Origin: Nageia nagi
Taxonomy: Eukaryota; Pinophyta
Assembly: GCA_050084985.1 (NCBI GenBank)
Contig: JBITNC010000001.1
Span: forward strand, 197,346,001-197,410,000
Direction: 5' to 3'
Length of the DNA stretch: 64,000 bases
Every line of letters starts with the position of its first letter. Within the stretch, counting starts at the first letter, position 1. A model generated the notes under the pieces. The model did no database searches. It saw only the letters and a program-made list of their open reading frames with translations, and was not told the origin of the DNA. A program made the position numbers and the translations under genes. Shown in pieces: positions 49,767 through 63,742 of the stretch.

Positions 49767-50329
49767 GGTGTGATTTAAGTAATGAAATTAAATATCCAAA
49801 GAAGAAGTACAAAAGAAACAATTTCAAGAATTTTGAACTCTTTGTTGCACTTCCCCTTATTGTTAGTGATGAAAATGAGAACCCTTTGTTGCCCCCTTTT
49901 AGCTTGGATTCCCTAAGAAAGATCCTTGAATAGTACAATGAAGGCAAAATATGAATAATTGTATCTCTCCAAGAATTGTATTGTTTGTATGTGTGGAAAT
50001 GATTGTGCTATCAGGTAGTTATATGGTTCCATATCCAATGTTGGAGATAAAAGATGTATTTTTGGCCCCTTATTCTATTTCAACCATGAATTTGGATATT
50101 TTATTACATTTGATACTTAGGAACCATTTGCACTTACATCCATGGATTGAAATAGAGGGGATATGCTTTGTTTGAGATGAAATATGAAGGAAATGCATGC
50201 TGCTGATAGCATGGGAATAGTAAGCATGCCACTAACAACATAGAATCATGGGTATTTTATTCTATTCTTTAGGATGTAGATACCTACAATGAAGTGTTAG
50301 CAATACCTTGCATAAAAATAAGGTGGATG
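49767..50329 (-). other. Element D interior before repeats
   Basis: No gene recognised. Short open frames at 49732-49947 (minus) and 49951-50175 (plus) have no motif. Confidence 0.4.
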
Positions 50330-50880
50330 CACAATGAGTTGCATCATTCATTGATGATGAGTCAATATCAACAATCTACTTATGGCTACATCATCAGTTT
50401 GTCTTTTAAGTGAGTAAACTCTCACTAGCCATGTCGATGGCCATCGATGGTCATACATTTTATGTCTATGATCCAAATACATTATTCTTTATATGGTTCA
50501 AAGAAAAAATCATGTGGATACATAGCAAGTTGCGTCATCTATTAGGGATGAACCAATGTCAACATCTTGCTTTTGGTTGCATCATCAATTTACTTTTAAG
50601 TGAGTGAACTCTCACTAATCATGTCATTGGCCATTAGTGGTCATATGTTTCATGTCTATGACCCAAAGACATTATGGTTTGTATGGTTCAAGGAAAAAAA
50701 CATGTGGATACATAGCAATTTCATCATCCTTTGGGGATGAGCCAATATCAACATCTTGCTTATGGTTGCATTATTAGTTTATTTTTAAGTGAGTGAACTC
50801 TCACTATTTGTGTCATTGGCCATCAATAGTCATATGTTTTATGTATATGATGTGAAGACATTATGCTATGTAGAAATGAT
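50330..50880 (-). repeat. Three 190-bp tandem units in element D
   Basis: TTAAGTGAGT...AACTCTCACTA recurs at 50406, 50596 and 50785 (spacings 190 and 189). On the minus strand the units have the same sense and the same place before the 3' LTR as the two units of element C. Confidence 0.88.
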
Positions 50881-52721
50881 GAAATAAATATAATATTGAG
50901 AGGGTTTGTTTTTTTTTTTGCTATGGTCACAACAACTCATAGGGATGTAGAATGTGATACATAGACTATGATTAAGGTTAAATCCTAGTGCATGGATAAA
51001 ATTGGCATTATTTTAATATCATATATATGGTGTATAGGCTACTATTTTGAACATTTAATAGCCTATAGATATCCTTTAAGTGACTCACACTAGTGATATC
51101 CTACAATGAATGCAATATTTGCTCATGGGTAGACCATGGCTACAAAAGCTAATCATTAGTACATCAAGAAAACATACCTTAAATTATTCATTCACATGAT
51201 AATTAGTAGAGCATGGCATGTAATTTATAAAAATATACCTTATATTCAACCATTCAATGGTATTGAACTATAATTCGTACAAGTTTTCAATGGAAACCCA
51301 CATCACTAGCACCATGAGATGTACCAATTTTTTTGTATTTATCTTCAAAAAAATTGATCATTGTTTTGAAAGGATATCATTTCCATCAATAAAGTAGAAA
51401 AAAACATCAAAATTCATTGAAATATTGACATGCCCCAAGTAGAAAGGATTTGTAGCAATTTTAGGCCACTAACAGTGTAGAATTATCAAGTTTTTCTATA
51501 GAATTTTGAAAATTATGTAATAATCATGTGCTTATATCATTTTAATATCTTCTAATAGTATATAATCATTAAGAATTTGCTATAAAAATTTTATATATAT
51601 GCTCAAGACAACAAGTTTTGCTAATATTTGGCACTCACCATTCTAATGTGTTTGATATTCAAGTAACCATTGTATAAAATTATGAGACAATTATAATTGA
51701 GGAAATTATTTGAAATTATGTTCAATTTATGCCTTCCTAAGTTGTTGGTGACATAAAAAAGGATAAATAAACATTCAAATCAAATGGCACCTTCAATTGA
51801 TAATGAAAAATGAAAATTGGCTATACCTGTATTCACTACTAGTCATGATTCTAAAAAATAGAAATTTAATATACTATAATAATGAAACTAAACATTAATA
51901 ATAAAATTTCATGTCATAATCTAATGTTCAAGTGTCACTCATCATTCCAAAAGGTTATAAATAGCCAAAATTTGAAGGGTGCATTTTGAATTTTGTCTAT
52001 TTCCTCCAATTTCATGCTGCTAGTGGCCCAAATTTAATACAAATTAAATTTAAAAATGCATATAGTGTGGTTTTGATGTGGGATAAGTAGTAGGATCTCA
52101 AATTAATTTTTCTCATAATTCTAAACTATTTTCAATTGAATGCACATCTATCTCATAAAAATGGACATCGTTGGTGTTGTGAAAATGGTCATTTTATGCT
52201 TGCAAAAAGAGAAGATAATCATTTAAAATATTTTCAAGCATTTTAGGAATTTAAAATAATGGTTTCATAAGCTCTACAATTGAAAAGTATGATGCCTAAG
52301 TTTTGGCCCAAAATTCAACCTTATATAAGAAAATTTTGAAAATAAAAAGTCATTTTGACTTTTTACTCTCCCGATTCTGGTGCTCTAGTCCTCTAGTTGA
52401 CCTAGTGATAAAGTGCTGCTTATTTTTCAATCTTGTTACTATTTTCTTGAGTAGACATACATGGGGAGGAGTGATAGCCTAGTTTTTATATTATGTAGCC
52501 TAGTTTTTTATAGTTTGACTTTAATTCCTCATGGAAAATGATGATTGGAGGGGAATCGAACATCCCATCATAGGACAATAGGGGCACATCGTAGAGTACC
52601 TTTGCTTCCTACCTTATGATCATACAATGAGTTTTTCCATTCTCTTCATTGTGCATTTATATTTTTATCTTTAATTTTCATTCTCAATTATTGTTAGTGC
52701 ATGCATTCACTTAGTTTCTCC
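50881..52721. other. Unassigned interior of element D
   Basis: 1.8 kb with no recognised gene on either strand. 52400-52720 may contain the promoter and leader of the plus-strand PMD gene. Confidence 0.4.
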
Positions 52722-54552
52722 ATGATTGCCTTGCAAGAGCGCTACGTACTGATTCACAAAGGTCTTATGATTACCATAGTGCTTGAGAAAGCATAGAGCT
52801 AACCATAGATAACATTTATGGATGATATTATAGACTAGTGTGGATTGGTAGATTTAGCTATTGCCATCCACATATAGTAATACCTTCCACTCCTCATTGC
52901 ATTGGCTAAGTGGTGGGACCCAAACTGCTATTCATTTCACCTACCCCTAGGTGAAATGACCATGATCCTTTTAAATGTATACTTGATTTGGAGCATTCCC
53001 ATTAGGGGAAGCTTTATACAATAAAGAAATATTATGGGTAATCATATCTATAAGAAGGAGGCCCTCTAGCTCACAAGGTAAGTAGACCATGATTGGGAGC
53101 ACTAGACGACTCACCTTGCAGAGGTTTATAGGTTTTCCCTAGCTAGGCAACACGTACATTTATACATTGCTATTATCATTGCTACTTAATGTGTCTAAAT
53201 AAGAGTAGTTTTGCATTCCCTTAGGTTTGGTGTGGATTTTTTATCATATTTTTGAGAGGGGGACCAAATTAACATGGGGGCCATTGGTATTGGCCCAATT
53301 GTACAAGGATCTATACAATTTTGTTAGCATTGATAAGTTCAATGTTACTATTACTCATGTTAGTTTGTTATAGATATGGGCATATGAGCACATTTTGATT
53401 ATGCAACCTGTAGGCTTAGAGTGGGCAAGAGAGGATCTTGATGACATTGCATTGGTGTGTTGGACCATACAAGTAGGCAATTATAGGTATCTATACTCTC
53501 TTGAGTCATGGAGGAGAGAGATATATCATCTCTAGGTGGAGGATCTCATATGGGTGTGTTATCAAGATTTTGCATGGCATGTTAATGCTCTTCAACTTGC
53601 ATGGGTTCATTATCACTGCTTCCTCTAGACCAAAAGGAAGGTCAAGAATCCTTATCTCCCTAGGAGAGTATTGAGATAGTTCAAGATCTAGCAGGGGATC
53701 CTACCCATGCCTCCATGCTATCATCAATACATGGTGGAGAGAGATTTTCCTGTAGGCTCATAGATCATGTAGCTTGGAGAGTAGCATGAGAGGTGCCCCA
53801 AATTTTGGATGATGTTATGCATATTTTTATGGCTTTGAAGATTATCATAAATTATGTAGGATGGTGGGTCAAAGTCCATCCTTGTGATATTGGGATGGAT
53901 GAGGATGATGATAATGATGAAGAGGTACCTAGTAAGGGGTCATCTAAGGATGACATGTATCAAGTGAATAATCCCATCCATGACATTTTGATGTAGGAGA
54001 GAGAGGGATCAGGAGGGCTAGCCATGCTAGCCATAGTTGATCCAAGTATTGCACCAAGTAATATTGTATCCTAGCTTTGTCATTTATTGATGTTCATGTT
54101 GTATTTACTATTATAAAGTAACTAATCCAAATGTGAGTACAATAAGAGGTGATAATGCTAGGATTACCTTATTGTAGGTTGAGGTTATGATATTGAGGCC
54201 TATCAAGGCCTAGGTGGTGACATTACAAGCCACCCTCATTGAGAAGGATGTTTAGATTGCTACCTTAGAACAATCAGTCAAGATACTATAAGAGAGGCTC
54301 AGTATGCCCCCACTTGATCAATAGTGGGCATTCATTCAGATTTATGTTGATAAGATTGAGGCTAAGAAGCATGAGAATACAATATTAAAGGTGAAATATG
54401 CTAGGGGAAAGACCCTATTAGAGAGCCATAGTATGAAAACTAGTGACCTATCCAGAGATACTATGGTGATGGGGGTGAGCAGCAGTAGAATTAGGCAAGT
54501 TAGGACAAGGATTATAGATACAACTAGCAATGGTGGTAGTGTCCATCCCTAG
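52722..54552 (+). pseudogene. Plant mobile domain (PMD) protein gene, antisense within element D
   Basis: About 610 codons from ATG 52722 (MIALQERYVLIHKGL). The N-terminal PMD block reads LLIALAKWWDPNCYSFHLPL, then GEMTMILLNVYLIWSIPIRG (52885-53020), matching the family pattern W.P.T.TFHLP.GE.T.TL.DV....G.PI.G. The second half reads WGPLVLAQLYKDL (about 53275), IWAYEHILIMQP, WRREIYHL and PYLPRRVLR (53350-53680), with FKI, GILPMPP and YHQYMVERDFPVG following (to about 53760). The C-terminus has an acidic run (DEDDDNDEE, about 53905) and a coiled-coil-like tail (54340-54540). PMD proteins include the MAIN/MAIL nuclear proteins linked to silencing, and PMDs are known to travel in Ty3/gypsy and MuDR elements. 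Several TAG/TGA stops and at least one shift, so probably dead. Confidence 0.78.
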
Positions 54553-54598
54553 TGAGATTTTAGGTGTGAGGACCTTATTTGTACCATATGTATTTTTT

Positions 54599-55334
<736 letters not shown>

Positions 55335-57820
55335 TTAAGCAATTACTTTGCATACCTGGGGAGATTTTTCTACCCAAATACACTTTGTAGAAGTAGGGAC
55401 AAAAAGAGGCACCTTTGTTTTAACTAATTGCACACCATTGGAGCTATGCAAATAGGGGTATAAGCTACTAGCAATGTTTGTTTTGGCTCCATTCCTAATC
55501 TCATTTGGTGAAACATGCCTGTATCCATGATTATAAACAAAATAATGATGTAACTCATTAGAAACACTTACCATACCAATTCAACCTCTTGATTGTGAAG
55601 AAGGTAGGGGTTTAGTAAAAATCCCTTACTATTCGTTGTCAGGATGTACAGGTCCAATTTGTTCAATAGCCTTATCATCCATTTTAATAGCCCCTTTATC
55701 AATGAAATCCTATATGATATTCCTAAGATTCTTGAATTATGTGTTATATTTCAAGGTACCCTGTGATAATTACAAAATTCTTCATATCAAAAATGCTTAG
55801 GCACACCATTAGAAAACTTAGGCTCAACAATGGAGGTAACTTAATAAAATCTTCTTTTAATATAACACTAAGAATATTATCAATACTATCAGCCAAATGT
55901 GTGAACTTTCATCTAGGTTTAGGGCTAGTTTTGTGCTTATGAGCAACATTGTTTACCTCCATCCTATTGGTATTATTAAGGATTGGTTTCTAATTTTGAG
56001 CATTGTCATTGTTCCTCATAGCATATAATTTTTTGATACATGTCTCTTTCTTGATAACAATGTCTATCATATCTCCTAGTGTTGTATCATGATTAGAGAT
56101 AACAAATAGTTTATATATGTGTAATAGACCATTTGCAAAGGCATCTTTCAGATCTTGTTCAGGCATAGTTATTCTTTATGCCATTTATTTTTGTACTTCT
56201 ACAAATTCCTTGATAAATTGATTAGGCAATTGCTTAATTTTACATATATCCTTGAAATAAACCTTCTCAGCAATATTGTACCTAAAATTTTGTAAAAATA
56301 AGTGAATCAAATCCTCATGCTTGTCAACATTTTTCTCAAGAAGCTAAAAATACCACTTTAATGCATCATCCTTCAAACTATGGGAAAATAATTTAGCTAA
56401 CAAATCTAGATCATGCATGTATTTGATAGCTTCTTCATGGAATTCTCTAACATGCATCTTAGGATCTTGAAAACCATCAAGTTTGGTAAATTTAATACTC
56501 TTTTTCCCAATGAGGACCTTAGCAAGAATTCTATCAGTTAAAGGTTTCTTGAGACAAGACAAGAAATTATCCTATCAACCATAGCATTTTTAGGTGCCAT
56601 ATTGCTTATATTGGTTGAGTTAATTTTTGGGGATGGTTGAGGGGTTTGAGGGGGATTTTGTGTCCTCTTAATTTTAGCATCCTTTAAGGCAACAAATGGA
56701 ACTATTCTATTAACCCTTTCATGCTCTAGTTTATCCAATATTTCAACTAGGACTTCTAACTATTTTTGCAGGGGTTCTTTGTACCAACTAGTAGTATTTT
56801 GAACTTCAAGAAGGATACTAGTTTTGATGTGATGTTCTTCTAATGTCAAATTAGGTTGTAATTTGTAATCTTCATTAATCATTTTATCAAGATATTAGTT
56901 GATAAGAGTTTTAGTATCTTCTTCTTGCATAATATTATATCTTTACAATTCATACCTTTTTTAAGGAAATCAAGATTAAGGAAGAGGTAGCTATAATATT
57001 CATCATCTTCATCTTAAGCATCATCCTTGGCATTTTCCTTATCATGATTTTCTTCAAGGGGTTACATGACTTATTTATTTATCTTAGGATTAAGGCTTTC
57101 ATCATCCATGTTCACATCATTAGCATTGTGGTCATAGTCTACCACTTTGCAAACACCATCCTCTTTGTTATTAGACACCTTCCATTTCAATATTCTTATA
57201 ATTTCATAATAAAATAGGCTATCCTCTAACTCTACAACCAAAAAATACTCTTTGATTAATTCATAGTTGGTAAAAATATTAATCACAAGAGTAGCATTAT
57301 TTGTAAGATAATATTCCAATTTTTTCCTATCAGATAACACTTCTTGAATAGACCTAGCATAACAAGGGATTCTATCCCGTTCCAAAATTTCATCCTCACT
57401 ATCAAAAGAGTCAAAACAAGTTTCCATGTTCTCAAATATAGAAGGATCAATGGTAGCATATCTCTTAGGATTTTCAACAATAATATCCATTTTCTTGCTA
57501 GAATGTGAAGATTCAGTGTCACTATGAGCATCAGGAAGGAGTTCTTGGATAGGTAAGTCAAGATTATGTTGAACACTTCTCCTAAGCTCACCAAAGTGGA
57601 ATTTTGACCTAGATACTGTAGGATTTTCTATATTAAGGTCCATTTTTGGAACATAGGTAGAACAAACCCTAGTTTTATCATTCTCTTTGGCTACTATTTG
57701 AAGAGCTTCATCTAAAGGAACAAATAATAGCAAAAATAGATTCATGAATTTTAGAAGAAAGTACCCTAGATGAATACCTAGGTGTGTACGAATATTAGGT
57801 TCACTAAAATATTGACCCAA
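55335..57820 (-). pseudogene. Element D gag polyprotein
   Basis: About 830 codons on the minus strand, starting within 20 bases of the 5' LTR. The N-terminal part (57820-57071, open) is acidic, with MDLNIENPTVSRSKF, LDLPIQELLPDAHSDTESSH and FDSFDSEDEILERDRI. The capsid region (56738-56000) reads KFTKLDGFQDPKMHVREFHEEA, LLAKLFSHSLKDDALKWYF, LPNQFIKEF and FANGLLHIYKLF, a typical Ty3/gypsy gag. A decayed CCHC-like segment follows (FCNYHRVP...IIXDFIDKGAI, 55790-55680), where several Cys/His are lost. The last open part, 55574-55335, has no known motif. No protease follows. Stops at Gln/Trp positions and frame changes make it non-functional. The long acidic N-terminal extension is unusual. Confidence 0.78.
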
Positions 57821-58486
57821 AATAAATGTATAACATAATAAAATAAATTAAATGTACTTATTTGGCTTACAATGTTTATTGACATGTATATTGGAAATAT
57901 GGTAATAATGAATAATAGGCATACATGTATATTTTATGCCAAAGGTGTGCTTATTAGATTAACAAAATCATACATCAAATGCGAGTATAAATTCATTTAT
58001 TTATACATCGTTAATGAACTAAAAGCAATACATCACTAATGACTTAAAAGAGGAAAAATTATGAATGCAACAAAAGATATGAAGATGCTCAAAAAAAAGA
58101 TTCATCAAATGACAAATATGTAATAAATTTTAGAAATGACATTCACATGTTACATATATGAGATGATATTTGCTAGGGTCTCCATTAGATTTTCCTTTTT
58201 GTTCTCTTTACATTTTTCTTTGATCTATAAATCTTGTCATGGTTTCTGTAATCTCATGTAACCTCTTGATATCCTCCAATGATTAATCCTCTTTTTCGGT
58301 TGCCTTTAATGTCTTTATATAGCAACATCTCTATTACAATGTTTTGACCCCTTAGACATAGTACAATGGTATATTACATGAATTACATAGCTTTGGGGAT
58401 TGTTTTAACCTTTTTTTACATTATACATTATTAATACTCTAAAATGAATTATTTCATAAATAATAATTCATTTTTAGGCATCTACA
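57810..58486 (-). repeat. Element D 5' LTR
   Basis: 677 bp, TGTAGATGCC to GGGTCAATA on the minus strand. The following TTTTAGTGAACC is the probable primer site, aligned with that of element C. Confidence 0.85.
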
Positions 58487-58943
58487 AGAGCAAGGAGTTA
58501 GTCAATAGTAATACAAGGAGAGCGTAGATGCTTAAATATTATTTCTTATTAATTAATAAATCATATTATAGACATCTCAAAAGAGTAAATAATAATATTA
58601 CAAGAACCAAGGCTAATACTCTATCAAAGTGTTATATCATGTACCAAATTCAATGCATAATAATTAATAATGATTATATATAGAAATATATTGCTATTAT
58701 AAAGATTATATTATATTTATATATTTCATCCTTCACTACCTTATATGTCTTTACATGTACGAAAGGAAAAGTTTGGGTTGATATTACATATCATATCTCT
58801 TTGATAGGTGGTGTTTCATACATCATACTACACTAATGATGTCTCTTGATAATACCTATATGAGAATATGTTATGGTTTAAGATTATATTACATGCTATC
58901 ATTTTCATTATTTCTTATATTGTTGAATGAATGATGAATTTTG
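58487..58943. other. Spacer between elements D and E
   Basis: 58522-58563 resembles an element C-type LTR start (TAGATGCTTAAATATTATT...) preceded by a purine run, so a decayed LTR may lie here. No gene seen. Confidence 0.4.
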
Positions 58944-60268
58944 TGATGAGCCATTCTAGGGCTCACTCCTCAAATGTGCAGAGAGGTGTTTGGCTTCTAG
59001 CTCTAAAATTAGCTAATAAAACTAAAAATTACACCAAATTTATAATGTATAAATAATATAAGAAATTAAACACTTAAAACATGTAAAAATACCTCTAATA
59101 ATCCAATGTTATAGTAAGGAAACAAAAACATAATTTAACAATGAAAATATATTTCCAAACCTAACATCAAAATTAGGGAGCAAAATAGAGATTTAAAGCA
59201 ATGCAAAACTACTCCAAAACTTAACGTATAAGCATAGAAAGACAAATTGCAATATTTTGTTAAAAATAAGTAATTGTATTGATAAGTAATAGTGGAAGCA
59301 CAATTACAATATTTTTATCAACCTAAGGAGTTTTTACCACCAATAAGGTTATTTTTAATGGCTCCAAGGTCTCACCAATCCTAGAAGCAATGATGAAAGA
59401 TCAAGTCTCCTTTGTAGCAAGTATGATGGGGTAGCCTCCTATACCCTCGATACCTCAAATGCAAGTTTCCCTACAAGTGGAAAAGATAGAGTTTTCACTT
59501 AATATGAATAAAACAATTTAATAACAAATTCAACATATCTCATAATGAATATGATTCCTCCTTTTATAATTATGAGTGATCATATTCTAATCTTTCATTG
59601 ATATGATCTAACAATGGAGAGATATGATCCATATGCTCATGTATGCAATGTCCAAGATAGGTAGCCTTGGGATGGATGGAATCACATCTAATGACTAGGA
59701 ATGATAACATCCAAAAGGGGGTGATGTTGGAGCACCTTGTGATTAGTTCCATAGGTACATGTGCCTAGGAGGGACAACATGGGATCTTGGTATGCTTACA
59801 TGCCAAATTTCCATGTTAGGGAGCCATCCACTAGTCTCAAGATTACTAATGCCTAGTTCAAAGTGCCATGTCCATCCTTGGAGCTCCAAATGACCTCATA
59901 GTCAATGAAATCACCTAGGGAATGCTCTATCTTGAATATGGGAGCACTAATGACTATAGATACATTTAATACTAATATTACAATCATTAAGGCTAAAATA
60001 TGCAAAGCTTCATTTAGGGAGACTAATATTGCATTTACAAATATAGTTGCCTTGGTATTACAAATACAACATTATTAGAATTTTAGTAATAAAATGAAAA
60101 TAAATAAAGGCACCATTTATTCCATAATTAGATATTTATGAAGTCTCTAAGTGTAATTTATAATATTTTGGCCAATTTCTACCAAATTATGCAAAATCAC
60201 ACCTAAATTAATGTTTCTATTTATTAGTAGTGAAATGGGGAAAACACCTAAAAGGGGGGATATTATAA
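58944..60268 (-). repeat. Element E 3' LTR
   Basis: About 1,325 bp. Minus-strand end GGCTCATCA. The start is near TTATAATATCCCCCC, where the expected TG is not visible, so this boundary may be off by a few bases. The first 250 bp match 63743-64000. Confidence 0.75.
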
Positions 60269-60747
60269 GTTTTCCCTCCTTAAAATGCTTTTCCCTAAGC
60301 AATTTATAAAATACCCTATTGCAACAACATCCTCTTGGCTTATCCTATAATCTTTAAGCTCTAACTTCTCCTTTGGTGCATCAATCAAATACTGTCTATG
60401 GGCAAGTTGAATTCCTTTGATGATGACCTTTTATATCTTAAGGAAGGAGGTCACCTATTTTCATTGAAGATTGGATTGAATGTTTCCTAAGGAATACATC
60501 CATTGTAATCCAAATATTACCTCAGTATTCCATTAAGCAACTCTGATATCGAAAAGAGATGTGTGTGTAAGGAGTATTACTATAAATATTCCAATTCCTA
60601 GTTGCTATTCAAAGATACCAAGGAATGCCATAAAGTACTCATGTTGTACTAAGGACACCTTCTAAAACCATCTACAAGGTACCTTAGAATATTTCCAAGT
60701 CTTTTTGAAGAACTTAATATGCCCAAGGTACCCAAGAAAGTTGCAAA
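60269..60747 (-). other. Element E 3' untranslated region
   Basis: Between the stop of the coiled-coil ORF and the LTR. The purine tract is at about 60269-60281. Nothing else seen. Confidence 0.5.
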
Positions 60748-62390
60748 CTATATTAGTGTATTTACATCCTTATGTATAAATGAAGGTTGGGTATGAGCAT
60801 GCTCCCAAATTTTCAATATGCTTGTTTTAACAACATATAAGTTCAAGGTATAATGTGATACCTTTGTGCTAAAATTATTTTTCAAATTTATCCATAACAC
60901 CTTGTTGATCTCCTCCTTAAGTGGTACAATCTGAATGTTACCTATTTGAAGATGCTTGTATAATATTATGGCATAGGGAGTAGTCATAATTCCAGTATTT
61001 GGGATCCATAATTCTAAAATATTAGTTACTTTTTTTGGGCACCGAACTCTTACTCCATTATCTTCATTATTTATCCCTACATCATTCATGGGTGGATATT
61101 CAAAGCATACTTTTAGTGTTAAATTGTAATCCACTTTTTGTAGAGAAACATAATCTTTACTCCCTAATTTTTGGTCATAAAGCTCATGTTCTAGCTTCAT
61201 GTTTATGTCTGTTAGGTCCTCCTTATCCCTTTGATATTTATATAATGATTGATATAAAAGAAAAATTATTTTATTTTAGAACAATGACCATTTCTTCTAA
61301 TTGATAATTTCTCCTAGCAACTTCATTTGATTCCTACTTGATATTATGGAGTCTCTCTTGATAGTGAAGTTTCCTTTATATATAATTTTTTTGCAATATT
61401 CTATATTCCTCTTTGGTATTTTTTGCTTTTGTTGTAGTTATAAGTAATGATTGGTCCAAATATTTGGTTTGCTAAAAATATGCCACACTTTTAGTCTTCA
61501 GATTTTTCTTTTCTTGAAGAATATTCTATAGCTCTCCCTCTTTATTTGGTAATTTCTCTTTGAGCATAAGAATTTATGCTTTAATTCTTTTGATGTCATA
61601 TTTGTTTGCTTATATTAGACTTTCCTTCTTTGAGAGCAATCATCGGTTTAACAATTTTCTCCTTTGCATCTTCAATCTTAAGTTCTTCCAATCGATTATG
61701 TTCCACTAGTTTATTTTCCCTTTTCTTCCATGCTTACTTAGACCTTTTAACCTCCAATTGTGTATTTATATATTTTTTATTATCCTCCTCAACTTCATCT
61801 CTCTTTTTATCCAAAAGGGCCTAATACTTTGCCTCTATATATTTTGTTTCTTTTTGAGTGAGCCTAATTATCTTATCTTTGTGACTCGATTCTTGCTAGA
61901 TTTGTGCTATGTTTGTATCCTTTAATATGATGGTTGAATTAAAGTTAGAATTAATTTTGTTAAGGAGTCCCAATTCTTCTTCCTTTTATCAAAAAGTGAT
62001 TTCAAATTCTTCCTTCAAGGGTTTCTCTTTTTGCTAGAATAATATCATAGCCTCTTGTAATGCTACTTGAGTTCATTCATATTTCTTTTTCCATTCTAAA
62101 CTCTCATATTCTATTTCCATTAGTGCTCTATCAATATTATCATACCTTGTCTCTAATGATTCATACTTTCTTTCCAATTTATTCAAGATTTTCCTTACCT
62201 CCATGATATTTTCCCTTTATGTTTGCAAGCTCATTATTAAGGGTGTTTATCTCTTCTTATTCATGTGTATCTTTCCCTCAATTTGGAGGGATAGTTCTTT
62301 CTTCATCTTGGACCATATTTGAAAAATCTCTCCTCCTTTTCAAAAATGCCTTAAAATCATCCATCTATTTGTATTTTATAAACTCCATAT
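60748..62390 (-). pseudogene. Element E ORF: coiled-coil protein with C-terminal globular domain (unidentified)
   Basis: About 545 codons on the minus strand, starting near 62380 (MEFIKYK). Residues about 1-50 include FKAFLKRRRDFSNMVQDEER. After one frame change, a Lys/Glu/Leu-rich heptad region (62210-61600) reads ILNKLERKYESLETRYDNID, IIRLTQKETKYIEAKY and DEVEEDNKKYINTQLEVK, a clear coiled coil. The last 150 codons (61200-60748) are open and globular, with LTLKVCFEYPPMNDVG, KKVTNILELWIPNTGIMTT and IWEHAHTQPSFIHKDVN. I recognise neither part. Stops lie mostly at Gln or Arg codons. It could be a very diverged gag or a captured host gene. Confidence 0.6.
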
Positions 62391-62525
62391 TGCTAATTTT
62401 AAAATTCCCTTTCAAGCCTCCATGATGAAATTAGGTGAATACTGGTAAAGGGAAGTCACTATAATGCAATTACTCCTTATAACTAGCCTTATAATGGTAA
62501 TTTCCTCCTTTAGGTAATCTCTATA
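62391..62525 (-). other. Element E leader next to the ORF
   Basis: Short spacer between the tandem repeat and the ORF start. No motif seen. Confidence 0.4.
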
Positions 62526-63270
62526 TGCAAAAATGAACCTCAAAAATACTCTAGAACACCAACATCTAACTTGGTATGGTCATAAAATGTAGAATGAACC
62601 TTCAAACATGTCCTAGTATGCTAACGTATGATCCTAGATGGCCTCAAAATATCAAATGAACTTCAAAATAAGATTTAGTATGCCATGTTCACCTTCAGAT
62701 AGCTTTAAAATGTAGATCAATATTCATAAATGTCCCCAAAATGCTAACATTTGGCTTAGGGGAAACTTAAAATTCAAAAAGAAGCTTAGAAATACCCTTA
62801 GTATGCTAATGTTTGGCCATAAATGATCAAAATATGCAAGATAGGCCTCAAAATCCTCCTAGTTGGTCAACATTTGCCTTTAGGTGGACTTAGAATGCAA
62901 AATGAACCTTTGAAAAAACTCAAAATACTAATGTCTTCCTCTTAAAGATATCAAAATGCAAAAATAAACTCAAAAATACCTTTAATAATGCAACATTTAT
63001 CTTTAAAAGATCTAGAAATGCAATGTTTGGCTTCCAATGGTATCAAAATGCAACTTAAGATATAAAAATACCCTTAAAAATTCAACATCAAGATTCAATT
63101 AGTCTTATAATGTATCTTGATCCTTAAAATCTCTCTCAAAATACCAATCTCATTATGAAGACATAGAAACCCTAAATAAGCCTCAAAATGGCTCTCAAAA
63201 TACCAATGTTCCCCTTCAAGTTGGCCTAGAATGATAACATTTGGTTCTAGATGAGCTCAAAATGATCAAA
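62526..63270 (-). repeat. Tandem repeat of about 61 bp in the leader of element E
   Basis: Eleven to twelve degenerate units of 60-63 bp. Each contains AATGCAAAATGAACCTCAAA-like and ATGCTAACATTTGGC-like blocks (plus strand). It lies between the primer site and the ORF. Confidence 0.82.
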
Positions 63271-63724
63271 CAAACCCTTGTTATTTCCTAGAAATTATAT
63301 TCATGGAAAAGGAACTTTAAACTTGATAAAAAAATACTTTTTTAAAAGTGTACCTTATTAAGTTGGGTGAACCTCCTTAATTCCTCAAAATTTAGAATTA
63401 GGGCTAGAAAATGCCTGATGACTTGCCAAAAGGATGAGATAGGGCTTCTAGATCCCCAACATCTTGATCCAAACATCTAGATCCTTAAAAATGACCATTA
63501 TGATGCTAGGTAAACTCCATTCTTCAATATAAAAACAATCACCTTCACCAACAACTCCTTAATTCTTATCCAACAACAAGGGTAAGATCTCCAACTTCAC
63601 TCAACAAATCTTCTAAGTGTGATACTACTATAATGTGGGTATCCCCAAATACTTAAACTCTCTTCAAATACAACTCAAAACTCTCCATAAATGATACCTT
63701 TAATTCAAACAGGATGATAGAATC
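63271..63724 (-). other. Element E leader between tandem repeat and primer site
   Basis: About 450 bp of untranslated leader. No gene seen. Confidence 0.45.
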
Positions 63725-63740
63725 AAGGCTTTGATACCAC
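63725..63740 (-). other. Element E primer binding site (initiator Met tRNA type)
   Basis: TGGTATCAAAGCCTTG on the minus strand, two bases from the LTR end. One difference in the first 12 bases from TGGTATCAGAGC. Confidence 0.85.
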
Positions 63741-63742
63741 TA

